The notes beneath the pieces are model-generated. The model made no database searches. It had not been told where the DNA came from and was given only the letters and a program-made list of their open reading frames with translations. A stretch of DNA of 64,000 nucleotides from Microbacterium sp. 10M-3C3 (GTDB taxonomy: Bacteria; Actinomycetota; Actinomycetes; Actinomycetales; Microbacteriaceae), in NCBI RefSeq assembly GCF_003931875.1, contig NZ_CP034245.1:558001-622000 (forward strand), given 5' to 3'. Numbering within the stretch: the first letter of the stretch is position 1; each line of letters opens with the position of its first letter. The position numbers and the translations under genes were made by a program. Shown here one piece after another: positions 16,363 to 25,456 of the stretch.

Positions 16363-16845
16363 TCAGTTGACCGTCATGCCGCCGGAGAGGACTCCGCGGC
16401 TGATGTGGGCGAAGTGCTGCAGGAGCACTCCGCCGTTGACACGTGCGTCACCGTCAACGCGGGCGTGATGCGCCAGTGTGACCTGACCTCGAACGATGGC
16501 GTCGCCACCGACCGAGGCATCGTCACGCAGCGTACCCATGTCGGCCACGACGGCGGCTCCCTCGATAACGCTGCGGTCGAACAGCCGGACGGATCCGACG
16601 ACGATCGCACGGTCCCTGACCATCGCGTGCGGCCCGACGTAAACGTTCGGTGCGACCGTTGCGCTTACGGCGACAAGTCCTCCACCATTCGGATGCTCTC
16701 GGTACTTCTCGCCGGCGACCTCGACGAATGTCTCGTCAAAGACGGGTTTTCGTAGTGAGCGATCCTGCGCCATCTCCGACAGCGAATCGTGCTCGGCGAG
16801 AAGACGTGCTTGATGCGTGCTTGGTGCTACACAGGTGTGCGACAT
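16363..16845 (-). CDS. Left-handed beta-helix (hexapeptide-repeat) protein
   Basis: A 160-residue protein. Residues 60-155 are imperfect hexapeptide repeats (VSATVAPNVYVGPHAMVRD, GGDAIVRGQVTLAHHARVDG) that form a left-handed beta helix. It lacks an obvious acyltransferase active His in the usual loop, so it may be a structural LbH protein such as the YdcK type. The first 55 residues are a separate N-terminal part. GGGGGAA lies about seven bases ahead of ATG 16845. Confidence 0.65.
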   Translation of the reverse strand: MSHTCVAPSTHQARLLAEHDSLSEMAQDRSLRKPVFDETFVEVAGEKYREHPNGGGLVAVSATVAPNVYVGPHAMVRDRAIVVGSVRLFDRSVIEGAAVVADMGTLRDDASVGGDAIVRGQVTLAHHARVDGDARVNGGVLLQHFAHISRGVLSGGMTVN

Positions 16846-17128
16846 GCTCTATTCCCCCAGATGTTCGGGTCCCCAGTTCCTGCGGTTGCAGGAGCGACAG
16901 CATCAGTTCCCATTGCGCCTGGCGGCGCAGCTGATGCCATCGCTCCCGCACCCGAGAGACGGGCGGGAGAGCTATCCCAAACGCATCAGCCGAGTGTCCG
17001 GCGAGCGTTCTGTTGAAGTATCGCGTATCAGATGCGTGCTTCAACTGAAATGCAGTATCGCATATTTGTTCGAATCTGTCAATAGAGAATAGTGGGTGAA
17101 CGATCCGTCAACACGCTATGGATAGCGC
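16846..17128. other. AT-richer gap with inverted repeat, no clear gene
   Basis: This stretch between two minus-strand genes holds an inverted repeat GTTGAAG (17012-17018) and CTTCAAC (17039-17045), and GTATCGC occurs twice (about 17017 and 17055). It is more AT-rich than its surroundings and probably holds the promoter for the beta-helix gene. A TTG-started frame (16736-17044, minus) is possible but weak. Confidence 0.35.
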
Positions 17129-20100
17129 TCATGGCAATAGCTCTGTGGCCGGGACGTCCTTCTCCCCCGCCTCCGCTCGAGAGGCGAGCGCAATGAGTCG
17201 GTCGCGCCAGAGAGGCAGTTCCCCGGCTTCACTCAGTGATCGCGCGACCGCACGCTCAAGATCGGGGGCGCTTGGGAGGAAGCTGCCGATGCGGTTTACC
17301 ATCGCGACCGCATCGTCGTAGTCGAGCCCAAATAGTAGGTCACCGAAGTCGTCGAGTCGAAGCGGCTCCTGTTCGGCGAGCCATGCCAGCGTTTCAGCGG
17401 CAAGTTCGGAGTCACCCGGCCTCACGTGCCAGGGCTCCGGTATCGCCCACCAGTTCGTGACGTGACCGGCGGCTCGCAGTCGAAGGGCGGTTTGGGCGAG
17501 TTCGTTCTGGTCCTCGATCCCCGCCACCACCGCGCCAACCGCGGCCCGAACGAAGGCCCCGAGGTCGCGCGCGGAAAGTGCGTAGCGCGCACCCCACTCC
17601 CAGCCGATCGCGGGTCCGAGCCAATCGCGCAGGAGTACTAGTGCCTCGAACGCTGCCGGATCCTCTGTGCCGGAAAGCACGCGTATCGCTTCCACGAGCT
17701 GCTCGACGACGTCAACCTTCTCGAGGTCCGACCTAGAGAAGCCCCGCACCTGGGCGGTTGCCTCGGCGACGGTCATGGTGAGCGGTCGCGAGCGCGCCGG
17801 GCTCTCAACGTCCAGCCACGGCTCACCAAAGGCGGTGAAGAGGAACCCGAGCCGCGCTTGGGTACTGAGCTCGTCGAGGTGACGTGCCGCGAGATGAGGC
17901 TCCAGATGTGCGACCGTGAAGGCAGCCCACTCGCCCCACTCGCCGTTGAGCGCTTCGCGCAGGAGCTTCTTGCCGGCCCGTAGTCGCTTCGGCGCGGGGC
18001 GCAAGACGCCGGAGTTCAAGAGAGAATGCGCCCAGATGGCTAGACGCGTCTCGTCATCTTGCTCCTCTTGGTCGAGCAGGTAGTTGCCGAGCGCGAGTCC
18101 ATACGGCAAGCAGTCCGGGAAGGACTGCTCCAGATACCCTCGCCAAAACTCTTCGAGACCTGGATCGTCCGCGGGTACCTCGGGATCCCACACGGACACG
18201 ATCCGCAGGCCGCCCTCGGGCCGGTCGGCGAGTCGTTCGGCGAGAGCTACGGCGTACGCAGTCGCTGCCTCGTCGCGAATCGTTCGAAGTTCGTATCCGA
18301 TCGTTTCCGCTGGCGCGTAGGCGAGATACGCACGCACTGCCGCGAGCCGATCCTCGTCGCTTCGAATGAACTCCAGGTCACTCGGGATGTTTACAGGATG
18401 AAGAAGCGCGTCACTTAGCGTCACTTCGGGATAGTCACTATCGTCACTGTTCTCGCCGAATAGGTCATCAGGGTTGTACTCGGCGAACGCTTCCGCGGCG
18501 CTCCAGCCCACAATGCCACCGGGGTCCCCCTCGCTGATAAACGAATCGACGCGAGACCTCACCTCCGAGAGTTCAGCGTCCCCAAGCTGGCTGGCAAAAA
18601 GACGCAGCGCGCCTAGCCACACGTCCGGGGTCTGGAGTGCGCGCTGGATCAGGTTCTCCAGTCGCGGATCGCCCGCCCGCCACATTCGCGCCAGACGGAT
18701 CGAAACGAAGTAGTCCGCGAACGATCGGTGTAGCCAGAGCCACGGTGCGTCAATGCGCGCCTCGGTGCCGGTCGCGCCGTACTCGATGAGGACTTCGCCT
18801 GCACGAAGGGCCTCGACATCAATGCCCAGTTCGTGGAGTTCGCGGTAGCTCGTGACCGCGTCCCACACCACAGGACCTTCGACGTCTGCGCCACCCGATA
18901 ACCCCCATGCGGCCTCCTCGTAGGCCTCAAGGAGCGTCATCACCTCGCGATCTGCGCGGGGCGGGTGATGCGGGTTCTTCCACTCGCGCTCGCAGAGGGT
19001 CGTGACGGCCCAGTCGTACAGACGCTTCAGATCTGAAATCTCGGACGCCCGCGGGTCCGCCGCTCGCGCCGCGATCAGGCCCGCGAGCACGGGACTCTTT
19101 GCGAGCTCCTTGAGGTCATCGTTGGCCTCAATGGTCGCGCGCCCGCGTTCCAAGGCCTCCTGGTCGCGACCGGCGTACCACCGCTCCAGCATCGAGTCGA
19201 AGTCTTCATCAAGCGGCAGGGTCCGCATCGTTGTCCAGCCAGGTCGGCGTCGATACCCCACCATCCGAGCGGTCATCAGCGCGCGCACGCGCAGACCTGT
19301 CAGCCCGTCGATAACCTCGTCGAGCATGCGACGGGCGTGGGGATCGAAGACCTCGTCGATGCCATCGAGCACGATCAGAGAGCTGGCGCTTCCCCTCAGT
19401 AGCCCAGCCAGCTCCATGACTTCGCCCTCGGCCGCCGGGCTCATCGGCGTCGAAAGCCCAGCCCGCGCAAGCACCTCAAGCCAGTCCTGTCCGCCCCGGA
19501 GGAGTTCGCGAACCAGCACCGGCGCCGAGACGAGTACGGCGACAGCCCGCTCCGAGGACGCCAGCGCCCTGAGTACGGCGGCCCGGGCGATTGTGCTCTT
19601 CCCGGAGCCTGGGTCGCCCAGGATGACCAGTCGGCGTTCGCGCTCCAAGACTGGCCAGACCGCTTCACGGACGCGGCGATTGCTGTAAGCGTAGTCATCG
19701 AAGTAGCCGATACCCGTGACGTAGTAGGCGCCCTCAGCATTGCCATGCCCTTCGGGCGAGTAGGGCGCGAGTTGACGACCTTCTGTGAGGTCGAGGATCG
19801 TCAGATGTGCCGGGTAATACGGAGGCACCCGGCCGAGCGTCTCGGCCGCGACCCGAAGGCGACGGCGCAGGGGTTCGGATACGAACGAGCCCGCGCGAAA
19901 ACGCGCCTGCTGAAGTTCGAGCGGTACAACGTCGGTCACAAACTGCTCGACCGCTGCCTCGTCAGCAAAGAAGGCAGCGAGATCCGCCGTGAGACGGTCC
20001 GCATACTTCGGTCGATTGGCTAACCCATACTTGCGCAGGGTACTTCGCTTGTACTCCTTACCGAGGACGCGCCCCATCCTGAGCGCAGCCCAGCGCTGCC

Positions 20101-20485
20101 GCTGCATCACCTCATGCCGATCGACGCTGGACAAGCCATCGGCGACCACAACCACGTCGTCCGGATTGTCAGGCTCCCCGTCGAGCGCCAGATCACCATC
20201 CGGTTCTTCAGGTAACCACAGGTAGCCCCGCACTCCCTCGCGAAGTCCGCGCTCCGCCCTCGCTTGGGCCACCGGAGTCCGCACCTGTCCGTGCGCGAGC
20301 GCCGCGAGGAGGACCCGGTTACGCAGGTCCGCGGTGACACTCGCGCCCGCGTCGAGCATCACGTCGCGGATGAGGGCGGCGAAAGGACGCTTCATCGTCC
20401 AGTCGCGCTTGGGGTCGAGGATCAGCGCCGCCGCATCCTTTGCCCACGACTCCGGAGCGCCCGAAGGTTGCGGCTCGAGAGTCAT
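17129..20485 (-). CDS. NACHT-type STAND NTPase (bNACHT defence candidate)
   Basis: I prefer ATG 20485 (1118 residues); the frame opens at 20557. The central P-loop is LGDPGSGKST (about 290-299) and the Walker B is SLIVLDGIDEV (about 369-379), with the small residue after Asp/Glu that marks NACHT modules. Residues 1-230 are an unassigned N-terminal domain, perhaps the effector. The long C-terminal half is helical (about 600-1118) and has the look of a sensor made of irregular repeats. Bacterial NACHT proteins are anti-phage NLR relatives that detect phage proteins and trigger cell death. It is a single-gene unit, fitting bNACHT genes, which often stand alone in mobile elements. Effector type cannot be read from the sequence. 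Confidence 0.75.
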   Translation of the reverse strand: MTLEPQPSGAPESWAKDAAALILDPKRDWTMKRPFAALIRDVMLDAGASVTADLRNRVLLAALAHGQVRTPVAQARAERGLREGVRGYLWLPEEPDGDLALDGEPDNPDDVVVVADGLSSVDRHEVMQRQRWAALRMGRVLGKEYKRSTLRKYGLANRPKYADRLTADLAAFFADEAAVEQFVTDVVPLELQQARFRAGSFVSEPLRRRLRVAAETLGRVPPYYPAHLTILDLTEGRQLAPYSPEGHGNAEGAYYVTGIGYFDDYAYSNRRVREAVWPVLERERRLVILGDPGSGKSTIARAAVLRALASSERAVAVLVSAPVLVRELLRGGQDWLEVLARAGLSTPMSPAAEGEVMELAGLLRGSASSLIVLDGIDEVFDPHARRMLDEVIDGLTGLRVRALMTARMVGYRRRPGWTTMRTLPLDEDFDSMLERWYAGRDQEALERGRATIEANDDLKELAKSPVLAGLIAARAADPRASEISDLKRLYDWAVTTLCEREWKNPHHPPRADREVMTLLEAYEEAAWGLSGGADVEGPVVWDAVTSYRELHELGIDVEALRAGEVLIEYGATGTEARIDAPWLWLHRSFADYFVSIRLARMWRAGDPRLENLIQRALQTPDVWLGALRLFASQLGDAELSEVRSRVDSFISEGDPGGIVGWSAAEAFAEYNPDDLFGENSDDSDYPEVTLSDALLHPVNIPSDLEFIRSDEDRLAAVRAYLAYAPAETIGYELRTIRDEAATAYAVALAERLADRPEGGLRIVSVWDPEVPADDPGLEEFWRGYLEQSFPDCLPYGLALGNYLLDQEEQDDETRLAIWAHSLLNSGVLRPAPKRLRAGKKLLREALNGEWGEWAAFTVAHLEPHLAARHLDELSTQARLGFLFTAFGEPWLDVESPARSRPLTMTVAEATAQVRGFSRSDLEKVDVVEQLVEAIRVLSGTEDPAAFEALVLLRDWLGPAIGWEWGARYALSARDLGAFVRAAVGAVVAGIEDQNELAQTALRLRAAGHVTNWWAIPEPWHVRPGDSELAAETLAWLAEQEPLRLDDFGDLLFGLDYDDAVAMVNRIGSFLPSAPDLERAVARSLSEAGELPLWRDRLIALASRAEAGEKDVPATELLP

Positions 20486-20643
20486 TTGCCAACTGTATCG
20501 AGCTTCCCGAATCCATCCGATTCCAACCTTCCTTCCACTTCTCAAACCACATTCCATCGTTCGGTTTATCCCCGGTTAGACACGATTTTCGGCGCGCGGC
20601 ATTCTCGACTTCACCACCGACAGGACGCCCGAAAGGACACCAC

Positions 20644-20733
20644 ATGTTTATGTGCCCCGACTGCCTGAAGCGCTTCGAGACGAAGCGCGCCTGGCTCGAC
20701 CACATGTACCGCTGCACCGCGCAGAAGCGCTGA
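20644..20733 (+). CDS. Tiny zinc-finger protein (29 residues)
   Basis: ATG 20644 follows AAAGGA at a good distance. The peptide MFMCPDCLKRFETKRAWLDH and the rest (MYRCTAQKR) carry C-x2-C, then His and Cys spaced as in a C2HC/C2H2 zinc finger. It opens a plus-strand run leading to the VWA block. Such mini-fingers are known in actinobacterial conjugative elements, but I know of no function for this one. Confidence 0.6.
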   Translation: MFMCPDCLKRFETKRAWLDHMYRCTAQKR

Positions 20734-20768
20734 CGCGCACCCTCACCCACATCAAGAAGGACACCCGT

Positions 20769-21287
20769 ATGGCCGCCACTATCCCCAGTCCGCATCTCCA
20801 GGCGATCACGCGCCTCGAGCTCGGCGCGATCGCACTCGACAATGCGCTTCGCGCCGTGCAGCACCCGGACCTCGAGTTCGGGGGCAGCGTCCTCATCGCT
20901 CCATCCGGCCTCAAGTACCTGGACGCGATTCGTCAGACCCTGAACGCTCTCGAGTCAGCCATCCGCCGCTCTGGATCCGCCACGGCCGATGCAACGGTGA
21001 CGGCTCCCCCGACGCCCGCGTCGGAGGTGGAGGCGAGCACGGTGCGCTCGTCGCTGAGCCCGCTCGGACGCCGAGTCGCCGACAGTGTCGACCTCGGGCT
21101 GGCGACCGATCTCCACGAGGCGCTGTCCCGTGCCCGTCAGCAGCTCGACCGCGTGCCGGAACTGCAGGCAGACCCCGAGCTGCGTGCCCGAGTACTCGGC
21201 TCAGCGCTCCGGGAGGGCAGCCGCCTCGGCCTCCGCATCCACCGTGCCCTGCAGGACGACCCCCAGATTCACCCGGCCGCCCACTAG
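20769..21287 (+). CDS. Hypothetical helical protein
   Basis: A 172-residue protein from ATG 20769 with GAAGGA upstream. Helical throughout, with a Pro/Ala linker near residue 80 and a C-terminal helix-rich half (LATDLHEALSRARQQLDRVP). No signal or membrane segment and no family recognised. It lies between the zinc-finger peptide and the VWA lipoprotein, and its gene is likely part of the same transcript. Confidence 0.55.
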   Translation: MAATIPSPHLQAITRLELGAIALDNALRAVQHPDLEFGGSVLIAPSGLKYLDAIRQTLNALESAIRRSGSATADATVTAPPTPASEVEASTVRSSLSPLGRRVADSVDLGLATDLHEALSRARQQLDRVPELQADPELRARVLGSALREGSRLGLRIHRALQDDPQIHPAAH

Positions 21288-21375
21288 AGCTGGGCGATCC
21301 AGCGCCAACTGGATCGCCCCCGTCACGAAGTACCCACCCCATCACCTCTGAAAGCTCAAGGAAGCAGGACATCCA

Positions 21376-22152
21376 ATGACCCCTCAAGTCTCGCGCCACA
21401 CTCGTCGCGCCGCCACACTCGCCACCGCCGTCGTGGCCGCCTCGGTCGCCCTGGCGGGCTGCGCAGGCCAGGCGCCAGGTGACCTCGGCCGTCTGCAGGC
21501 TGAGCTCGCGAGCTGCCCCGATCGCCCGGTCAACGTCTACGACGCGGTCGACGGCAGCGGTACGACGCAGAGCGACACCATCGCCCGCGAGTACGTCGCG
21601 GCCATCGAAGCCGACGTCGAGAAGACCGCCGTGTGCGGAGGCCATATCTCGATCGTCGCCTTCGGCACCAACTCCGTTACGGCACCCATCTTCGAGGGCG
21701 ACCTCGAGGCCCCGGGGAGCACCGACATCGCGAAGCTCAGAAGGGTGCCGGGAATCGTCGACGAGGTCATGGCCGAAGTCACGAAGAACTACAAGCCGGC
21801 CATCGCGCTTCTTCCTTCGGGCGGCACCGACGTGACGGGACTGCTTCGGCTGCTCGATGAGGCGCAGGAACTTCGGCCGGACATGGCGCTGCAGGCGACG
21901 ATCTACACCGACGGCCTCACCAACCAGGGCATCGTCATCGACCACACCCTCACGGAGGCCGAGGCGACTGCCCTGGCGGACACCGTGGCCGTCCCGGATC
22001 TCTCGGGAGCGAGCGTCTCCGTCATGGGGATCGGCCGGACGACCGGTGACCCGCTGCCGAGCGACTTCATCGCGGGCCTGAAGGCCTTCTACACGCGCCT
22101 TTGCACGAACACCGGCGCCGCGAAGTGCCTCGTCGTGACGGATGGTCGGTGA
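21376..22152 (+). CDS. Lipoprotein with VWA-like domain
   Basis: A 258-residue protein. A lipobox LAGC at 26-29 makes Cys29 the lipid-attached residue, so it sits on the outer face of the membrane. The segment NVYDAVDGSGTTQ holds a MIDAS-like DxSxT (Asp59, Ser61, Thr63). A Thr in GGTDVTG and the Asp in YTDGLT complete a metal-binding VWA fold. VWA domains bind protein ligands through the metal. It overlaps or touches the next gene and likely works with the membrane protein and cytoplasmic VWA protein encoded downstream. Confidence 0.65.
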   Translation: MTPQVSRHTRRAATLATAVVAASVALAGCAGQAPGDLGRLQAELASCPDRPVNVYDAVDGSGTTQSDTIAREYVAAIEADVEKTAVCGGHISIVAFGTNSVTAPIFEGDLEAPGSTDIAKLRRVPGIVDEVMAEVTKNYKPAIALLPSGGTDVTGLLRLLDEAQELRPDMALQATIYTDGLTNQGIVIDHTLTEAEATALADTVAVPDLSGASVSVMGIGRTTGDPLPSDFIAGLKAFYTRLCTNTGAAKCLVVTDGR

Positions 22153-22156
22153 CCCG

Positions 22157-23233
22157 ATGAGCGCTCCCAACAAAGCGCCAACTGCGCCGACCAGTGACGT
22201 CGACCTCGAAGCCGAAAGTATCATGCTGCCGGTGGTCGACACCGTCAGCGCCACTTCGGCACCGACCACCCTCGCGCAGTTCTGGCACGAGCCGGAATAT
22301 GTCAAGAAGCGCGAGGAGCAAGAGGCGCTGTGGGACGCCGAAGGCGAGCTCGCAGCCCGCGAAGCGCTCGTGTCGACCGCAGGCGGCGCCCTTGTTGCCG
22401 ACACCGACGCATCCCTTGTGAAGAGCCACGCGGCTCTCCTGGCTGTCACGCTCACGCTCCTCACGAGCACCATGGAGTCGCTGGCTCCGTACCGTCGCCG
22501 TCCGGCGAAAGCAAAGCTCTGGCATCACCTGGCGAAGGCCGCCTTCCTTCTCGGTGACCTCGCGGGAATCGCGACCGCGGCGATCTGGATGGGTGAGATC
22601 CCAGCCATCGCGGTGGTGATGGCGATCTCGGCTGCCACCGCTACCGTCGCGGCTGGGTTGTCCGGCGGTGAGGTGCGCGACGTTCGGGATCGGATCCGTC
22701 GTTCTCGTCCGACCGAGGAGCTTCCCGAGACGCTGGTGCCGTTCGCGCATCACTTCGCGGCGCCGGACAAAGGCTGGCCTTTCGTGAAAGCGCTCGTCTA
22801 CGTGTCGATCGGGATCGGGGCGGTCATCGCCTGCGCGATCTTCGGCCTGCGCACCAGCATCGAGGGCGCGTTGTCAGGGATCGTCTACGGCGGGATCGCG
22901 CTGGCCATCGCAGCGGCGAGCTGGCTCGAGCAGTACTGCTACACAGATGCCATCGCGGACCAGATCGACGCCGCTCGGGCGGACTACGTGCGCGAGCGCG
23001 ACGAGCTTCGTGCGCTTGCGGCGTCGAGCCCATGGGAAGCACACGCGAAGTACGAGACGGAGGCGGAGTCGATCGCGCGTGAGCACGCGCTTCGTGGCGC
23101 TGCCGCCGCCCACCATCTCGACGCATTGTCGAGTGCGATCAAACGTCGCAACCCGGCCGTGGCTGGGCACGGGCCAGCTGCGGAGCCGACCGTGATCGGG
23201 CAGACCACGCGTCGCAGCGGGGGTGCGAAGTGA
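22157..23233 (+). CDS. Multi-pass membrane protein of the VWA block
   Basis: A 358-residue protein; I chose ATG 22157, four bases after the previous stop, over 22142. It has an N-terminal soluble part (about 1-125), hydrophobic pairs at about 128-148, 149-170, 209-231 and 239-257, then a charged cytoplasmic C-terminal region of about 90 residues that looks coiled (DYVRERDELRALAASS). No family recognised. Its genes on both sides encode VWA proteins, one outside the cell and one inside, so it may couple them across the membrane; that is inference. Confidence 0.6.
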   Translation: MSAPNKAPTAPTSDVDLEAESIMLPVVDTVSATSAPTTLAQFWHEPEYVKKREEQEALWDAEGELAAREALVSTAGGALVADTDASLVKSHAALLAVTLTLLTSTMESLAPYRRRPAKAKLWHHLAKAAFLLGDLAGIATAAIWMGEIPAIAVVMAISAATATVAAGLSGGEVRDVRDRIRRSRPTEELPETLVPFAHHFAAPDKGWPFVKALVYVSIGIGAVIACAIFGLRTSIEGALSGIVYGGIALAIAAASWLEQYCYTDAIADQIDAARADYVRERDELRALAASSPWEAHAKYETEAESIAREHALRGAAAAHHLDALSSAIKRRNPAVAGHGPAAEPTVIGQTTRRSGGAK

Positions 23234-23952
23234 CTCCTTTGATGCAGCCCAGCGGCATGCTGCCTGACGGCGTGATCAATCTGCGGAATGAGCGATTCGA
23301 GACTGAGCCATGGGTCGAGCTCGGCTTCGTCGGGTTCGACCCGCCCCGGCCCTTCCTGCTGATCGCCGTCTGCGATGACTCGTACTCGGTGAAGGCCTCG
23401 GGCGGCGCTGACCCGCTCGGGAACCGGTACGCGGAGATGGCCCACGCGATCCGGATGGTCGGGCAGTGGAGCTTCACGGATCGCTCGAAGGTCGCGGTCG
23501 TTCACTTCGACCATCCGCACGGGTACAGCGGGGTAGTGCCGCTCAACGACCGCGATCTCGAGCAGCGCCTGGCGCCATCGCTCCGGCCGCCCGTTGGCGG
23601 GAGGGGTACGAGTGATCTCGGCCCGAGCCTCGACCACGTCGAAGACCTCGCGCAGACGCATCCCGACCACGATCTCGTGCTCGGCGTGGCGTCGGACTTC
23701 GAGCTGACCGACGCCGATCCGCAGGCGGTGATGTCGAAGCTGATCGGTTTCCCGGGACGTGTGCACGCGCTCCTACTCGGAGGGAACACTCCGCTCGATC
23801 TTCACCAGGAGCACATCACGGTGACGAGGATCACGTCGAGCGATGCACCGGGCACCTTCGGCGCCGCCATCCACAGGAGCCTGACGGCAACGCGTCGAGG
23901 CGCCCGCTACTCGGTGCTTCACACGCCGCGTGGGCGGGAGGTGCTCTCGTGA
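23230..23952 (+). CDS. Cytoplasmic VWA-domain protein
   Basis: A 240-residue protein from GTG 23230, overlapping the previous stop by four bases (GTGA). A full MIDAS set is visible: DDSYS (Asp49, Ser51, Ser53), a Thr in GGRGTSDLG and an Asp in SDFELTD. It has no signal peptide. The protein is a soluble VWA domain, probably binding a partner through a metal ion. It is translationally coupled to both neighbours. Confidence 0.7.
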   Translation: MTPLMQPSGMLPDGVINLRNERFETEPWVELGFVGFDPPRPFLLIAVCDDSYSVKASGGADPLGNRYAEMAHAIRMVGQWSFTDRSKVAVVHFDHPHGYSGVVPLNDRDLEQRLAPSLRPPVGGRGTSDLGPSLDHVEDLAQTHPDHDLVLGVASDFELTDADPQAVMSKLIGFPGRVHALLLGGNTPLDLHQEHITVTRITSSDAPGTFGAAIHRSLTATRRGARYSVLHTPRGREVLS

Positions 23953-24563
23953 ACGAGTTCGCCGAGGTGGAGCTCGCCGGGGCGCGCACGACCCTGACGG
24001 AGTTCGTGTGGGAGCGGGCAGAGGCGACGCGGGCGCGCACCGGGGTCGCGTGGAGCTTCACGCCCGAAGCGCCGAACACCTACCCGGCGCTTTGTCGGGC
24101 GTGGTCGGAGTCACTGACGACGGGAGTCCCGCTGCCGATCTCCAATGCGGACTGCGAGTCGGTGATCTTCACCGAGCCGGAGGCCAATGCGGCGTACCGG
24201 TACTGGCACGACGTCACGCACCTCGAGCGGGAGCGGAACTTCTCGAACCCGCACGAGTTGGATATGGCGCACTTCCATCTCTGGGAGGCGGAGCAGCACG
24301 GGCTGACGCGCGGATCGCTTCCGTGGCAGCTCCTGCGGGCGGATGCCATCGGGAACGTCCTGCACTGGTCGGTCTACCGCGAATACGTGCTCAACCAGGA
24401 GGTGTTCATCCTGAACGCCGTGCAATACGGCCTCGATGCCGCGCTTGTCGCGGAGGCCGCGAGGCGGGGCATGTTCTCGCCGCAGGTGCTGCCGGCGGGG
24501 CTGGACTACCAGACCGGCTCCATCTGTCCGGCGCATCCGTCCCACGTCACACCGAGCCCGTAG
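23949..24563 (+). CDS. Hypothetical protein of the VWA block, His/Glu-rich helices
   Basis: A 204-residue protein from GTG 23949, overlapping the VWA gene by four bases. It is largely helical and has His and Glu residues in register (YWHDVTHLERERNF, DMAHFHLWEAEQH, YVLNQEVFILNAVQ), a pattern that could hold a metal, as in ferritin-like or haemerythrin-like bundles. No family recognised. The last gene of the four-gene run before the MT-A70 gene. Confidence 0.55.
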   Translation: MNEFAEVELAGARTTLTEFVWERAEATRARTGVAWSFTPEAPNTYPALCRAWSESLTTGVPLPISNADCESVIFTEPEANAAYRYWHDVTHLERERNFSNPHELDMAHFHLWEAEQHGLTRGSLPWQLLRADAIGNVLHWSVYREYVLNQEVFILNAVQYGLDAALVAEAARRGMFSPQVLPAGLDYQTGSICPAHPSHVTPSP

Positions 24564-24583
24564 GTGGGAGGCCTGGCCATGGG

Positions 24584-24602
24584 TGTCGTCGATTCCACAA
24601 CA
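24584..24602. promoter_or_regulatory. 19-bp operator, copy 2 (degenerate left arm)
   Basis: TGTCGT-CGATTCC-ACAACA: the ATTCCACAAC core is intact, the left arm differs at two positions from the other copies. It lies just after the VWA block and about 185 bases ahead of the MT-A70 gene. Confidence 0.5.
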
Positions 24603-24787
24603 CGCTCATCCACGGCCAGGCAGCTCGCAGCACGCGCTCAAGTCGGGACCGTCCACTCGGGCGTCTCGTCACTCCATAGCGGGAGCGATCGGACGGTTGA
24701 CGTCCGCATCTGAATCCTTCACAACTATCCGTCCCTCCGGCCTGGGCCACGAAGCGCCTGGCGGACGGGAGGAAGGACCACCACATC

Positions 24788-25453
24788 ATGACCACCACCA
24801 CGAAAACCTCCCCCGGGGAGGTGAAGCCCCACGGCGAGGCCGCGTTCCGAAAGCAATGGGACGCCTGCCTGGCAGACCCACCGTGGCCCAAGCAGGGCGG
24901 CGAGAAGCACTACGACACCATGTCACTCGCCGACATCCAGGCGATGACTCCGGCCATCCAGTCGCTCATGAAGCCGGACTCCTGGATGTTCCTCTGGACA
25001 ACCGTCGGGCTCGAGGAGATCGCCAAGCAGATCCTCGGCTCCTGGGGCTACCGGTACGAGAACCGCATTATTTGGTGCAAGCCCAACCGGTTCGGCTTCG
25101 GCGACCCTCGCATCGGCATCCGCCGCTCCACCGAAGTGCTGCTCGTCGGCACCCGCGGCAACGTCCGCAGCCACTTCCGGTCGCAACAGGACTGGTTCAG
25201 CTCGCCGGCCGGGCTGCACTCCGAGAAGCCGCTGGAGCAGTGGGCGATTCTGCGCCGGATGATCGGCCCGGACGCGACCGTGCTGGAAATGTTCGCACGT
25301 GAAAAGTTCGCGGATGCCCGCCACGGCTTCTGGGGAAACGAGCTGGAGACCTGTGATGTCTCGCTTCTGCCGTGGGGCTACCCCGTCCCTGCGGACTTCA
25401 CCACCGCACTCACCCCGGGCGACCTGCCTACGACGACCGCCACCAAGGAGTGA
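24788..25453 (+). CDS. MT-A70 family adenine methyltransferase
   Basis: A 221-residue protein. The catalytic DPPW lies at residues 30-33 and TMSLADIQAM follows, both typical of the MT-A70 family, as are WCKPNRFGFGDP and TEVLLVGTRGN further on. The family transfers methyl groups to N6 of adenine in DNA or RNA. Orphan MT-A70 enzymes are common in phages and conjugative elements, where they protect incoming DNA from restriction. GGAGGAAGG lies upstream of the start. It is followed four bases later by a small membrane protein gene. Confidence 0.85.
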   Translation: MTTTTKTSPGEVKPHGEAAFRKQWDACLADPPWPKQGGEKHYDTMSLADIQAMTPAIQSLMKPDSWMFLWTTVGLEEIAKQILGSWGYRYENRIIWCKPNRFGFGDPRIGIRRSTEVLLVGTRGNVRSHFRSQQDWFSSPAGLHSEKPLEQWAILRRMIGPDATVLEMFAREKFADARHGFWGNELETCDVSLLPWGYPVPADFTTALTPGDLPTTTATKE

Positions 25454-25456
25454 GCC

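Noticed and set aside
16736..17044. Minus-strand frame of 102 codons ahead of the beta-helix gene
   Set aside because: Starts at TTG, overlaps the beta-helix gene by 110 bases and has no ribosome binding site; the central part looks protein-like, so it was noted only as a doubtful frame.
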